The notes: a model not told the origin generated them from the letters alone. 25,987 nucleotides of DNA from AM-1111 sp046302135 (GCA_046302135.1 JBKCIQ010000058.1:1-25987), one strand, 5' to 3'. Positions 1 through 9,192 are shown, numbered from the stretch's first letter. Program-made: numbers and translations.

Positions 1-2
1 GT

Positions 3-1457
3 AGTGTTGTTCCTTCAGTTCAGCTTGGATCTACGAAAAACGGTCTTGCTGGAGGTCAAATCTGGTCGGTTAATGGTAGTGGAAGTTTCAGCCCTTCTGA
101 CACTAGCTCCAACCCAATTTACAATATTGCTTCGAACGATAGTGACACGCTTGTATTTGTTGTTCAAACTACGTCAAACGGGTTGTGTTCTGCAGATGAA
201 GATACAATTAAAGTAATAAGAAGTCAGGCCCCAGTAGTAAATTTCACCTCTACAAATAGGTGTTCAGAACAAATTGTAGTTTTCTCTGACGCCACGTCCG
301 GGAATGCTACATCATGGTTGTGGGATTTTGGTTTGTCCGGAAATAATGACACCTCAAGCATTCAAAACCCAACATTCACTTATTCATCTCCGGGTGATTA
401 CAATGTTTCATTGATTGTATCGTCCGTTCCGGGTTGTGCCGATACTCTAATCCTTTCTGTTCATATCAATCCTATTCCATTAGCAAATTTTATATTTACA
501 TCGGCTTGTGCTTATGATTCTATAAGTTTTGTTGATAGTTCATTCATTTCATCAGGAAATATAATCAACTGGAACTGGAATTTCGGTGATACTACTACGG
601 CCTCAGGTAATCAAATAAAACATTTGTATGATAGTTCAGGTACATATGTAGTAACGATCAACGTTACATCTGACTCCGGTTGTGTTTCTTCTATAGCTAA
701 AAATGTTACAGTATTTGAAGTTCCTACAGCCTCCTTCACGTCCGTTGTCGATTGTGATTCTACTTCTGCATCTTTTACTAATAATTCATTAGGTGGTCCT
801 ATTACATTTGATTGGGACTTTGGTAATGGCACTACCCAGCAAATTGAGAATCCAAATGTAAATTATAACGATACTGGCTTATATCAAATTACTTTAATTA
901 TTACTAATCTCAACGGTTGTAAGGACACAGCCCTTGAAACAGTTCATATTAAATCTCCTGTAGTTGCAGAATATTCACCACCCGGCGGTAGTTTCAATCC
1001 CGGCGAGCAAATAACATTAACTAATTTATCATCCGGTGCAAATCAGTTTCAGTGGAGCAACTCTTCTATTAATCCTGTTAGTCCATCAGTAACATTCACT
1101 AGTCCGGGTCAAAATCAATTGAGCCTAATTGCAAGTAATGGAAATTGTGTTGATACTGTTACCTACGTATTTGAAATCGGAAGACCTGAGGTGCTCTTCC
1201 CGACAGGCTTTACTCCAAATGGTGACGGAAAGAATGATTTCTTTTGGGTTTTAGGAGGTCCATTTAGCGAGTATGAACTTCGTGTATATAATTCATGGGG
1301 TAATTTAGTTTTCATGTCCAATGATCAGCAAAATAAATGGGACGGAAGCAAGGGTGGTTCTAATCAACCTAATGGAACCTATGTGTTCGTATTCGTTGGT
1401 AAAACTTTGGATGGGAAGGAAATTAAAAAGCAAGGCGAAATTAATTTAATCCGATAA
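3..1457 (+). CDS. PKD-repeat surface adhesin with type B T9SS sorting domain (5'-truncated by window edge)
   Basis: The reading frame is open from the first complete codon at base 3, so the true start lies outside the window; the ATG at 183 is internal. Four PKD-like beta-sandwich units follow one another, starting near 231, 477, 723 and 957. Each begins with a proline followed by an aromatic strand (PVVNF, PLANF, PTASF), and the first three carry the WxFG signature (WDFG, WNFG, WDFG). A further Ig/PKD-like stretch precedes them. From about 1189 the protein ends in the gliding-motility-associated C-terminal (CHU_C, type B sorting) domain, with the diagnostic FPTGFTPNGDGKND motif and a late KWDG. 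Proteins with this tail are exported through the type IX secretion system and stay on the cell surface or are released. The downstream PorP/SprF-type gene starts 2 bases after the stop, a usual arrangement for such cargo. Ligand and exact role are unknown. Confidence 0.93.
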   Translation, partial: SVVPSVQLGSTKNGLAGGQIWSVNGSGSFSPSDTSSNPIYNIASNDSDTLVFVVQTTSNGLCSADEDTIKVIRSQAPVVNFTSTNRCSEQIVVFSDATSGNATSWLWDFGLSGNNDTSSIQNPTFTYSSPGDYNVSLIVSSVPGCADTLILSVHINPIPLANFIFTSACAYDSISFVDSSFISSGNIINWNWNFGDTTTASGNQIKHLYDSSGTYVVTINVTSDSGCVSSIAKNVTVFEVPTASFTSVVDCDSTSASFTNNSLGGPITFDWDFGNGTTQQIENPNVNYNDTGLYQITLIITNLNGCKDTALETVHIKSPVVAEYSPPGGSFNPGEQITLTNLSSGANQFQWSNSSINPVSPSVTFTSPGQNQLSLIASNGNCVDTVTYVFEIGRPEVLFPTGFTPNGDGKNDFFWVLGGPFSEYELRVYNSWGNLVFMSNDQQNKWDGSKGGSNQPNGTYVFVFVGKTLDGKEIKKQGEINLIR

Positions 1458-1459
1458 GA

Positions 1460-2479
1460 ATGAAAAAGTATTATTTTATAACTACAATATTTATTGTTAC
1501 TGTTATTGTAAATGCACAGGATTTTCATTTGTCGCAATACGATGCGTTTAATATGTATAACAATCCTGCGCTCACAGGTAATTATTTTGGTGAGAAATGG
1601 GCATATAGAATAAACAGTTCCTACAGAGAACAATGGCGTCAAATCACTAGTAAACCTTTTTCAACTTACGGAATCGGTTTTGATGCTCATTCGAATGGTA
1701 GAGGTGCACGCTTTGGATATGGAGGATATATTATAAATAATAAATCAGGAGTTGCCGGTATAAATTCTTTGAGTATGATGCTTTCAGGTTCGTATTACAT
1801 TACCAAACCTGAAGAGTCGCCACATTGTATCAATGTCGGACTTCAACTTGGCGCAATGTATAAAAGTTTTAATCCAAATAATCTACTCTTTGAAACCCAA
1901 TATGATTACAATACAGGAACATTAAATCCTGAAATATCAAGCGGTGAAAATTTCGTCAGAAATTCAATGTTAAAATTCGACGCTAACATGGGTGTTTATT
2001 ACAAGTACAAAGAGAAGGACGACAAGCTCGCACCATTTATTGGGTTATCGGTTTTTCATTTGAATATGCCAAGACAGAATTTCACATCTGAAAGCAGTAG
2101 AACGCCTATGCGATTTAGTTTACAAGCGGGCACTGACTATAAATTGAATGATAAAATAAAATTAATCTCTAAAATACTTTATATGTATCAGGCAAAAGCA
2201 ACAGAATTAAATATTGGTATTCTTGGTGATTATTTGTTGACTGATGGTACAGATAAAGAGCCCGATTATCATTTGGTGTTTGGATTGGGATATCGTTTGA
2301 AAGATGCATTCATTATACACGCCGGTGCCAAGCGCGATAATATTATCTTAAGGTTCAGTTACGACGCGACTACAAATTACCTTAGAAATTACAATAGTTC
2401 AAGAGGGGCCTTTGAAATGAGTCTTGTGTTTATTGGTTTTAAATCTAAGCAGAAGTTTAAAATAAAAAGTATGTTCTAA
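1460..2479 (+). CDS. PorP/SprF family type IX secretion system membrane protein
   Basis: This 339-residue protein has an N-terminal signal peptide (hydrophobic residues 4-17, ending NAQ) followed at once by the HLSQYDAFNMYNNPALTG signature of the PorP/SprF family. The rest alternates short aromatic-rich beta strands (for example GFGYGGYI-type and GLSVFHL segments), as expected for an outer-membrane beta barrel, and length fits the family. Known members, such as SprF for SprB, bind a cargo protein with a type B sorting domain and help export it or anchor it at the surface. It starts 2 bases after the stop of the PKD adhesin, so the two are almost certainly co-transcribed and act as a pair. It ends 4 bases from the end of the convergent DUF1801 gene. 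Family assignment is firm; partner identity is inferred from position. Confidence 0.93.
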   Translation: MKKYYFITTIFIVTVIVNAQDFHLSQYDAFNMYNNPALTGNYFGEKWAYRINSSYREQWRQITSKPFSTYGIGFDAHSNGRGARFGYGGYIINNKSGVAGINSLSMMLSGSYYITKPEESPHCINVGLQLGAMYKSFNPNNLLFETQYDYNTGTLNPEISSGENFVRNSMLKFDANMGVYYKYKEKDDKLAPFIGLSVFHLNMPRQNFTSESSRTPMRFSLQAGTDYKLNDKIKLISKILYMYQAKATELNIGILGDYLLTDGTDKEPDYHLVFGLGYRLKDAFIIHAGAKRDNIILRFSYDATTNYLRNYNSSRGAFEMSLVFIGFKSKQKFKIKSMF

Positions 2480-2483
2480 AGAA

Positions 2484-2969
2484 TCATTTTTTATTGACGG
2501 AACTCTTAAAGTTTGCTTCGTAAATCTTTATCCAGTCTGAAACAGAAATTTTCGTCATTAATTCTTCAAGTAATTCCAATGGAATTTGGTCTTTTTCTTT
2601 AAAACGAATGCAACTTTTTCCCATGTCTAATTTTGATGATGAGTTTTTTTTCCATGCATCATGAAACCATTTAAGAAGCTTTTCATCCGCGTATAGTCCC
2701 ATATGGTATAAGGCAATAAAGTTTTTTTGAGATGCCAGACTAATAAAAGGTAGGGGTAATTTTGGATTACAATGATATCCTTGCGGATAAATTGAATGAG
2801 GTACAACGTAACATAACGTTCCGTAATTAATTACTTCGGAAAATCCATGAGGTAAATTCTTTATCATTGTTTCTCTAATGAGATTGAATTTCTCTAAACG
2901 AACTTCAGGAATCTTATTAAGGTAATTTTCTACTTCTTCACTGGTCTTGTGTTTTTTATTTTTGGGCAT
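2484..2969 (-). CDS. DUF1801 domain-containing protein
   Basis: About 161 residues when started at the ATG at 2969 (MPKNKKHK). The frame also allows an ATG at 3020, but that would overlap the upstream hydrolase gene by 47 bases, and family members usually begin close to the basic start followed by the xxVEEYLxxLPExR-like helix seen here (EEVENYLNKIPEVRLEKF). The core (GTLCYVVPHS, then LPLPFISLASQKNFIALYHMGLY, then KSCIRFK) matches the DUF1801 / YdhG-like fold, small single-domain proteins of unknown biochemical function related to iron-chaperone-like CyaY folds. No signal peptide or membrane segment, so cytoplasmic. It follows the ADP-ribosylglycohydrolase gene by 4 bases and is probably co-transcribed with it. 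Family call is secure, function unknown. Confidence 0.85.
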   Translation of the reverse strand: MPKNKKHKTSEEVENYLNKIPEVRLEKFNLIRETMIKNLPHGFSEVINYGTLCYVVPHSIYPQGYHCNPKLPLPFISLASQKNFIALYHMGLYADEKLLKWFHDAWKKNSSSKLDMGKSCIRFKEKDQIPLELLEELMTKISVSDWIKIYEANFKSSVNKK

Positions 2970-2973
2970 TTGT

Positions 2974-4062
2974 TTAGCTGTTTTTAATTGGATATTTTTT
3001 TCCCCAATCGTAATCTTCATTTAATTCTGAAAGCGAAGTTACTGAAGTGAATAGGTTATTTGCAACCTCTTCATATAAATTATAATCTTCCAGTTGTTTC
3101 CTCCATCTTTCAGGTATAGAGTTTATACCATTAATTAAACCAACTATATTTCCGGTAATAGCACCCGTACTATCTGCATCACCACTGTGATTAATTGAAA
3201 GTTGAATCGCCTTTTTAAAATTATTTTCAAAGCTTAATGCACAAAATAAACTTATTGCCAGAGCTTCTTCGCCAACCCAGGCACCTCCTAACGATTCTGT
3301 TTTTTCAAATGATGGATTTCCTTTTTCATAAAGTTCAATCGCCGATTCAATGGCTAATCTCGTTTCCTCATGCTTTGGGTGTGATAACAAAATTTTTAGA
3401 GATTTATCAATTGAATCTTTTAGGGAAAATCCATTTATAATAAAAGCTAACAGAGACGATAGAAAACCGGCTGGTAAATATCCGCTTGGGTGACCATGGG
3501 TTAATGCGGCCAACTCTGCCCCCAATCTAAATGCAAACTCCGGATTACTATATTGAATAAGACCAACAGGCGCAATGCGCATTATTCCTCCGTTCCCTTT
3601 ACTGTCGTTAATTGGGTTTTTAATATTTCCGGGAATTCCATTTCTAAGAGCAGACAAACATGTATTGCCTGGAGCTCTTCTTTTATATAGCGACTTTTGT
3701 TGAATTAGCCAACCATTCAAAATTCCCTGAGTGTCTTCTTGTTTGTTATGCCCGGATGATTGTGTATGAAACCATCTTTGATACGATTGGTAACATATTT
3801 CCAAATAATCAGCTCTCAGTTCAGTGGCTTTTCCTTTAGAAGTAGATCTTAATAAGCCATCAGCTGTAAATAAAAGCATTTGTGTATCATCTGTAATACG
3901 CCCGATTCCATCATCAAATTCAATATAGTCATTTACACCTTCTGTTCCATATTCCGTTATGATTTCTCGCAGTCTGTAAAATTCTATTGGAGCACCCAAG
4001 GCATCACCTACCGCGCCACCAATGATGCAACCCAAATATTTGTCTGCAGTCAAGTTCGACAT
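2974..4062 (-). CDS. ADP-ribosylglycohydrolase family protein (DraG-like)
   Basis: This 362-residue protein carries the hallmark motifs of the DraG/ARH family, which removes ADP-ribose from proteins, nucleic acids or small molecules using two magnesium ions: GAVGDALG at residues 17-24, the metal-binding TDDTQM at 57-62, GNGGIMRIAPVG around 157-168, ALTHGHP at 186-192, and the second metal site HSGDADSTGA at 292-301. All ligand positions look intact and the length is normal for a full domain, so an active enzyme is expected. There is no signal peptide, so it acts in the cytoplasm. It starts 21 bases after the stop of the fused E1 dehydrogenase gene and precedes the DUF1801 gene by 4 bases, making a likely three-gene transcript. 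The substrate cannot be deduced; no ADP-ribosyltransferase is visible in the window. Confidence 0.93.
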   Translation of the reverse strand: MSNLTADKYLGCIIGGAVGDALGAPIEFYRLREIITEYGTEGVNDYIEFDDGIGRITDDTQMLLFTADGLLRSTSKGKATELRADYLEICYQSYQRWFHTQSSGHNKQEDTQGILNGWLIQQKSLYKRRAPGNTCLSALRNGIPGNIKNPINDSKGNGGIMRIAPVGLIQYSNPEFAFRLGAELAALTHGHPSGYLPAGFLSSLLAFIINGFSLKDSIDKSLKILLSHPKHEETRLAIESAIELYEKGNPSFEKTESLGGAWVGEEALAISLFCALSFENNFKKAIQLSINHSGDADSTGAITGNIVGLINGINSIPERWRKQLEDYNLYEEVANNLFTSVTSLSELNEDYDWGKKYPIKNS

Positions 4063-4083
4063 TCAGGATTAGAGTATAAAAAA

Positions 4084-6177
4084 TTAATAAGCCAACAAGT
4101 CTGAAATAGCATTGCTTACTTTTTCCGAATTAGGCAATAATGTTTGTTCAAGTATTGAATTCAGTGGAATCGCGGGTGTGTTGCCAGAGCCAATAATCTT
4201 CACTGGCGCATCTAAATATTCAAAACAATTTTGAGATACAATACTTGCAATACTTTGTGCAAATCCATTTCGAATAGGCTCTTCGGTTACAATAATTATT
4301 TTACCATGACGTTTGGCGGAAGTATAAATCATTTCTTCATCTAGAGGCACTAGCGTTCTTAGGTCTATAATTTCTACCTGACCAGGAAAATTTTTTGCAG
4401 CATTCTTGCTCCAGTAAACGCCCATACCATATGTAACAATCAAAACCGATCTTCCTTCATTAATCAATTTCTCATCAGCGCTCTGAACCAAGCGACCTTT
4501 TCCAAAAGGAATTACATAATCCTCGTCAGGTTCAATAGTTTTTGCTTCCTCGGTACCTTTAATTTTACTCCAGTACAATCCTTTATGCTCTAACATCACA
4601 ACAGGATTTGGGTCGTAATAAGCTGATTTAATCAAACCTTTAAGATCAGCACCTGTGGAAGGATATGCTACTTTTATTCCGTGAATGCTTGTAACCACAG
4701 ATTCAACACTACTGCTGTGATAAGGTCCTCCACTACCGTATGCACCAATAGGAACACGTAGAATCATTGATACCGGCCATTTACCATTAGTGAGGTAACA
4801 ACTACGCGAAACCTCAGTGAATAATTGATTTAAGCCCGGCCAAATATAATCTGCGAACTGCACTTCTACAATTGGTTTCAATCCAACAGCACTCATTCCA
4901 ACTGTTGACCCAACAATAAATGCTTCCTGAATCGGAGTATTGAAAACGCGATGATCACCAAATTGTTTTGCAAGAGTTGAGGCCTCACGAAAAACACCTC
5001 CAAGTCTGGCGCCAACATCTTGCCCGTATAGCAAACACTCAGGATGTTTTTCCATTAATTCGCGGATGGCAAATAAAGCAGAGTCAACCATTACGGTTGG
5101 TTGTTTACCATCGGGGGTTCGATTACCTTTTTCTTCAGTAATAGGAGTTGGTGCAAAAATATGTTCCATAAGATCCTCAGGTTTTGGATCTTCGGCTTGT
5201 AATGCTTCCTCATAATCCGATTTAACTAAAGCCTCAGCTTCAATTTCAATTTTTGAGATTTCTTCTTTAGATATTCCTTCGAGTAAGAGATAATTTTTAA
5301 GTTTAGGAAAAGGATCTCTTTTTGCTGATTCCTCTAAATCATCTCTGTACCACTCTTTACGAACTCCGGAAGTATGATGATTTAGTAAAGGTACTTTTGC
5401 ATGAATTAAGAACGGTCTTCGCTCTTTCCGAATAATTGAAATAACTTCAGCAATTGTTTTGTAGCATTTTGAAAAATCCGTACCATCAACTGTACGTGTT
5501 TCCAATCCTTTGAATCCTTTTGCATATTCAGTAGCATCTTGTGCTCTGATCTCTTTTGCGTTAGCAGATATGTCCCACTCATTATCCTGAACGAAATATA
5601 AAATGGGAAGTTTTTTTAAAACCGCCATCTGAAAAGCTTCTGCAACTTCTCCTTCAGTAATTGATGCATCGCCCAGTGAGCAAACTACTACAGGTTTTTC
5701 ATCTAAATGGATCCTGTTGATTTGTTCTAGATACCATAATCCCAGTGCAATTCCGGTGGTTGGTATTGCTTGCATTCCTGTGGCACTGCTTTGGTGTGGT
5801 ATCTTTGGCATATCAGACCTGTTCAAACTAGGATGTGAATAGTAAGTTCTTCCACCTGAGAAAGGATCGTTTCTTTTGGCTAATAACTGAAGCATTAATT
5901 CATAAGGGCGCATGCCAATTGACAGTAAAATGCTATCATCTCGATAGTATGCACTCAAATAATCCTGAGGTAATAATTGCAATCCAAGGGCAATCTGAAC
6001 GGCCTCATGTCCTCTTGATGTGGCATGAACGTATTTAGCTGTTACTTCCTTGTTTACTTCATATAGTGCGGTCATTGCTTTAGCTGTACACATAATTTGA
6101 AACGCCTTTTTCAGCAACTCAGAATTAACTTGATAATTTATTTTTTTGTTTACTTGGCTAACTTCTTTTTCCATCAT
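4084..6177 (-). CDS. Fused alpha/beta 2-oxoacid dehydrogenase E1 component (branched-chain type)
   Basis: About 697 residues. The N-terminal half is the thiamine-diphosphate E1-alpha domain: SRGHEAVQIALG near 54-65, then the TPP-binding stretch GDASITEGEVAEAFQMA near 169-185 ending in FVQDNEWDIS. The C-terminal half is the E1-beta transketolase domain (YGQDVGARLGGVFREA, then FNTPIQEAFIVGSTVGMS, then EVQFADYIWPGLNQL), with the C-terminal transketolase segment ending near residue 690. Fusion of the two subunits in one chain is common in Bacteroidota. The enzyme would decarboxylate 2-oxo acids, probably 2-oxoisovalerate, and pass acyl groups to an E2 lipoyl enzyme; no E2 or E3 gene lies in the window. 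The start could be TTG at 6183 or ATG at 6177 or 6174; I prefer 6177. The canonical GDG is GDA here and NN is DN. It is followed by the ADP-ribosylglycohydrolase after 21 bases. Confidence 0.92.
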   Translation of the reverse strand: MMEKEVSQVNKKINYQVNSELLKKAFQIMCTAKAMTALYEVNKEVTAKYVHATSRGHEAVQIALGLQLLPQDYLSAYYRDDSILLSIGMRPYELMLQLLAKRNDPFSGGRTYYSHPSLNRSDMPKIPHQSSATGMQAIPTTGIALGLWYLEQINRIHLDEKPVVVCSLGDASITEGEVAEAFQMAVLKKLPILYFVQDNEWDISANAKEIRAQDATEYAKGFKGLETRTVDGTDFSKCYKTIAEVISIIRKERRPFLIHAKVPLLNHHTSGVRKEWYRDDLEESAKRDPFPKLKNYLLLEGISKEEISKIEIEAEALVKSDYEEALQAEDPKPEDLMEHIFAPTPITEEKGNRTPDGKQPTVMVDSALFAIRELMEKHPECLLYGQDVGARLGGVFREASTLAKQFGDHRVFNTPIQEAFIVGSTVGMSAVGLKPIVEVQFADYIWPGLNQLFTEVSRSCYLTNGKWPVSMILRVPIGAYGSGGPYHSSSVESVVTSIHGIKVAYPSTGADLKGLIKSAYYDPNPVVMLEHKGLYWSKIKGTEEAKTIEPDEDYVIPFGKGRLVQSADEKLINEGRSVLIVTYGMGVYWSKNAAKNFPGQVEIIDLRTLVPLDEEMIYTSAKRHGKIIIVTEEPIRNGFAQSIASIVSQNCFEYLDAPVKIIGSGNTPAIPLNSILEQTLLPNSEKVSNAISDLLAY

Positions 6178-6363
6178 TTGCAATTGAAAGGTTTAGTTTC
6201 ATCTTAGTTTAAAGCAACATCAATATTATGAATTTTTGAGGGAATTTGAAAGTATAAAATAATTTATTAAAGTACCTGATTTTTTTTCAAGTTCTGATTT
6301 TTAATTTGTATTATTAATGAAATAAATTTTGATTTTACAAATAAAAAAATGTAACAAACACAA

Positions 6364-6383
6364 GTAGAGTTTTATTTCTCTAC
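6364..6383 (+). other. Inverted repeat in the leader upstream of priA
   Basis: GTAGAG (6364-6369) and CTCTAC (6378-6383) are perfect 6-base complements with an 8-base T-rich loop, ending 14 bases before the priA ATG. A T-rich but interrupted tract follows. It could fold in the priA mRNA leader; as a terminator it would be weak. The rest of the 220-base divergent spacer between the E1 gene and priA is AT-rich and I find no exact TAnnTTTG element in it on either strand. Confidence 0.35.
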
Positions 6384-6397
6384 CATTTTATTTTATT

Positions 6398-8902
6398 ATG
6401 AGCTTGATCACCTTATTTGCTGATATAATTATCCCGGTTTCGGTGCCAAATCTGTATACATACAGAATTCCCAAGGACTGGAATGAGCTTTGTGTACCCG
6501 GTAAACGTGTTATTGTTCAATTTGGAAAATCAAAATATTACACAGGCGTTATTAGAAATATTCATGAAAAGCCACCAAAACAATATGAAGCAAAATACTT
6601 GGAAAGTATTTTGGACGATGAACCGATTGTAAATGAAATCCAAATGAGGTTTTGGGATTGGCTTTCCTTTTATTATATGTGTTGCTTAGGGGAAGTTATG
6701 AATGCGGCGCTACCTTCAGGATTAAAGCTTGATAGTCAAACAAAAATTGGATTGAATCATGAGAAAACTGGAGATGATTTTTCTAGTTTGTCCGATAAAG
6801 ATTTCATGATTGTTGAGTCGTTGCAAAATGGAGAATTACTAACTATCAAGCAGGTTGGAGATTTAATAGGGGTTAAACACCCACAGGCTCATCTTAAAAA
6901 ACTCGCAGAGCGAGAGATCATATACTTTTTTGAAGAGGTAAAAAATAAGTACAGACCAAAAAAAATTGAATATTTCAAGCTTAACGATATTTATAAACAA
7001 GAAGACAATCTGAAAGTATTGATCGAAAAACTTGAAAAAAAGGCCTACAAACAACTTGAGATTTTGCTTCAATATTTTAACGAAGAGCAAAAACAAAAAA
7101 TACTGAATCTACCTTCTGAGAGAATCGGATGGATTGCAAAAAGTGATTTATCAGGAGATACTGTTGCTATTAAAGCTCTAATAAAAAAGGGAGTTTTTGA
7201 AAGGATGGAAATTGAGACAGGTAGAATGGAATTTGTTGGTGAAATAAAAAAAATAAATCCATTGAGTGACGTGCAACTGAATGCCTTTTCATTTGTAAAA
7301 AAATGTTTCCAAAATCTTGATGTTTGCCTGTTACACGGGATTACAGGCAGTGGGAAAACTGAAATTTATTTTCATTTAATTGAAGAATGTTTGGAACAAG
7401 GAAAGCAAGTTCTCTACCTTGTTCCTGAAATAGCGCTTACCACACAATTAATTTATAGGTTGCAACATTGCTTTGGGGAAAGGGTAGGTGTTTATCATTC
7501 TAAATTTTCGGAGAACGAAAGAGTTGAAATCTGGAATGGGGTGTTAAGGGATAAAACAAATAATTCTGTTTTCAATCAACGAAAGTATGATATTATTATA
7601 GGTGCAAGGTCGTCTTTGTTTTTGCCGTTTTCAAATCTTGGTCTTGTTATTGTTGATGAGGAACACGACTCATCTTTTAAACAACACGATCCTGCACCGC
7701 GTTATAATGCAAGAGATTCGGTAGTTTATCTTGCATCACTTCATGGTGCAAAAGTTCTTTTAGGCTCTGCTACACCATCAGTGGATACTTATTTCTTAAC
7801 TACCCAGGGTAAATATGGATTGGTTGAACTTAATGAACGTTTCGCGGAAGCAAAACTACCTGAAATAGTTATTACAGACATAAGGGAGGAAAATAAAAGG
7901 AATAAATCGGATTCAATATTTTCTAAATTATTACTTGATGAAGTGGAGTTGAGACTACAGAAAAAAGAACAAGTGATCTTGTTTCAGAATCGAAGAGGTT
8001 TTGCTCCTGTTACGGAATGTAAAACTTGCGCATGGATTCCTCAATGTGTACAATGCGATGTTTCATTAATTTATCACAAACATTCAGGGCAATTAACCTG
8101 TCATTATTGTGGTTATTGTACCCCGCCACCATCTAAATGTGCGGCATGCGGAAATAACGATTTACGTTATAAAAGTTTCGGGACTGAAAAAATTGAAGAA
8201 GAACTGGAGTTGATTTTTCCTGAGGCAAGGATATCAAGAATGGATCTAGACAGCACAAGAAGTAAAAATTCCTATGCTCAAATCATTGAAGAGTTTGAGT
8301 CGGGATCTGTTGATATTTTAGTGGGAACTCAAATGGTTACAAAGGGGCTCGATTTTGATCATGTAAGTTTGGTTGGAGTTTTGAACGCGGATCAATTGTT
8401 AAACTATCCCGATTTTCGATCACACGAAAGAGGGTACCAATTGTTGGAGCAGGTGAGTGGCAGAGCAGGAAGAAAGGATATTCCGGGTAAAGTAATCATT
8501 CAAACCTCAAAGCTAAATCATGTAGTTTATGATTATGTATTAAACCATGATTACAAGAATTTCTACGACCGTACTATTAAAGAGCGGAAGGACTTTTTAT
8601 ACCCACCTTTTTACAGGTTAATTGAGTTTGTTTTTTTGGATAAAAACATTATTCAGCTGAATGACGCTTCAAATTTTTTTACAGATGCACTTAGATCTGT
8701 TTTTAATTCAATGGTACTTGGTCCGGAGTTCCCGATTATCGCAAGATTACGGGGTAATTACCACAAAAGAACCTTGCTAAAAATTGATCGCAATTTTTCA
8801 AATGTAAAGGTGAGGGAAGAAGTAAATAGAGTTTTAAGCAACTATTACTCGCATCAAAAACATAAGAAGGTTAGGTTAAACGTTAACGTAGATCCGTCTT
8901 AA
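6398..8902 (+). CDS. priA: Primosomal protein N' / replication restart helicase PriA
   Basis: An 834-residue PriA, slightly longer than the E. coli protein. The N-terminal 3'-DNA-binding domain begins with FADIIIPVSVPNLYTYRIP. The superfamily 2 helicase core has Walker A GITGSGKT at about 314-321, DEEHD (motif II) at 420-424, GSATPS (motif III), and a C-terminal core with SHERGYQLLEQVSGRAGRK (motif VI). The zinc-binding insertion has the expected four CxxC pairs at about 541/544, 550/553, 568/571 and 581/584, with one extra cysteine near 574. PriA binds D-loops and stalled forks and reloads the replicative helicase. The gene stands alone on the plus strand, divergent from the E1 operon, with no Shine-Dalgarno sequence. 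All catalytic motifs are intact. Very secure. Confidence 0.97.
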   Translation: MSLITLFADIIIPVSVPNLYTYRIPKDWNELCVPGKRVIVQFGKSKYYTGVIRNIHEKPPKQYEAKYLESILDDEPIVNEIQMRFWDWLSFYYMCCLGEVMNAALPSGLKLDSQTKIGLNHEKTGDDFSSLSDKDFMIVESLQNGELLTIKQVGDLIGVKHPQAHLKKLAEREIIYFFEEVKNKYRPKKIEYFKLNDIYKQEDNLKVLIEKLEKKAYKQLEILLQYFNEEQKQKILNLPSERIGWIAKSDLSGDTVAIKALIKKGVFERMEIETGRMEFVGEIKKINPLSDVQLNAFSFVKKCFQNLDVCLLHGITGSGKTEIYFHLIEECLEQGKQVLYLVPEIALTTQLIYRLQHCFGERVGVYHSKFSENERVEIWNGVLRDKTNNSVFNQRKYDIIIGARSSLFLPFSNLGLVIVDEEHDSSFKQHDPAPRYNARDSVVYLASLHGAKVLLGSATPSVDTYFLTTQGKYGLVELNERFAEAKLPEIVITDIREENKRNKSDSIFSKLLLDEVELRLQKKEQVILFQNRRGFAPVTECKTCAWIPQCVQCDVSLIYHKHSGQLTCHYCGYCTPPPSKCAACGNNDLRYKSFGTEKIEEELELIFPEARISRMDLDSTRSKNSYAQIIEEFESGSVDILVGTQMVTKGLDFDHVSLVGVLNADQLLNYPDFRSHERGYQLLEQVSGRAGRKDIPGKVIIQTSKLNHVVYDYVLNHDYKNFYDRTIKERKDFLYPPFYRLIEFVFLDKNIIQLNDASNFFTDALRSVFNSMVLGPEFPIIARLRGNYHKRTLLKIDRNFSNVKVREEVNRVLSNYYSHQKHKKVRLNVNVDPS

Positions 8903-9119
8903 TTATGTTTAATAATAATGATTAATAAATAAACAAAAAATTAATTCTATTATTGTTCTTAATTTATTAAATGAGGTAATTATTTAATAAATATTTAAGT
9001 TTTAACCTTTATTTACCGCTCATAATTATCCAAACTCAGATAAAATATTGATAAATAGCGCTTTATCTTTTCCCTTTTGCTGTTTAACAAAAAACTAAAT
9101 AAATTAAACACTTTAATTA

Positions 9120-9150
9120 TAATTTTGTTTCGAACAGTTGAAGTAACTGT
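9120..9150 (+). promoter_or_regulatory. Candidate promoter -7 element and leader hairpin for the DUF4397 gene
   Basis: TAATTTTG at 9120-9127 matches the Bacteroidota -7 consensus TAnnTTTG. I see no TTTG-like -33 element at the usual 19-21 base spacing. Transcription would begin around 9133-9135, exactly where ACAGTT (9134-9139) and AACTGT (9145-9150) form a perfect 6-base stem with a 5-base loop, about 45 bases before the ATG. The rest of the 290-base gap 8903-9192 is AT-rich with no ORF. Confidence 0.5.
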
Positions 9151-9192
9151 GTCCGGCAACAGGGGAACTGAAGGTATTTAAATTTCTATTAT

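Noticed and set aside
611..832. Minus-strand 73-residue ORF inside the PKD adhesin
   Set aside because: Shadow of a strongly supported coding frame.
2970..3020. Upstream ATG start (3020) for the DUF1801 gene
   Set aside because: It would overlap the ADP-ribosylglycohydrolase by 47 bases and add 17 residues not typical for the family; the ATG at 2969 fits better.
4084..6177. Fused E1 alpha/beta as a novel gene fusion
   Set aside because: Single-chain E1 alpha-beta dehydrogenases are already common in Bacteroidota.
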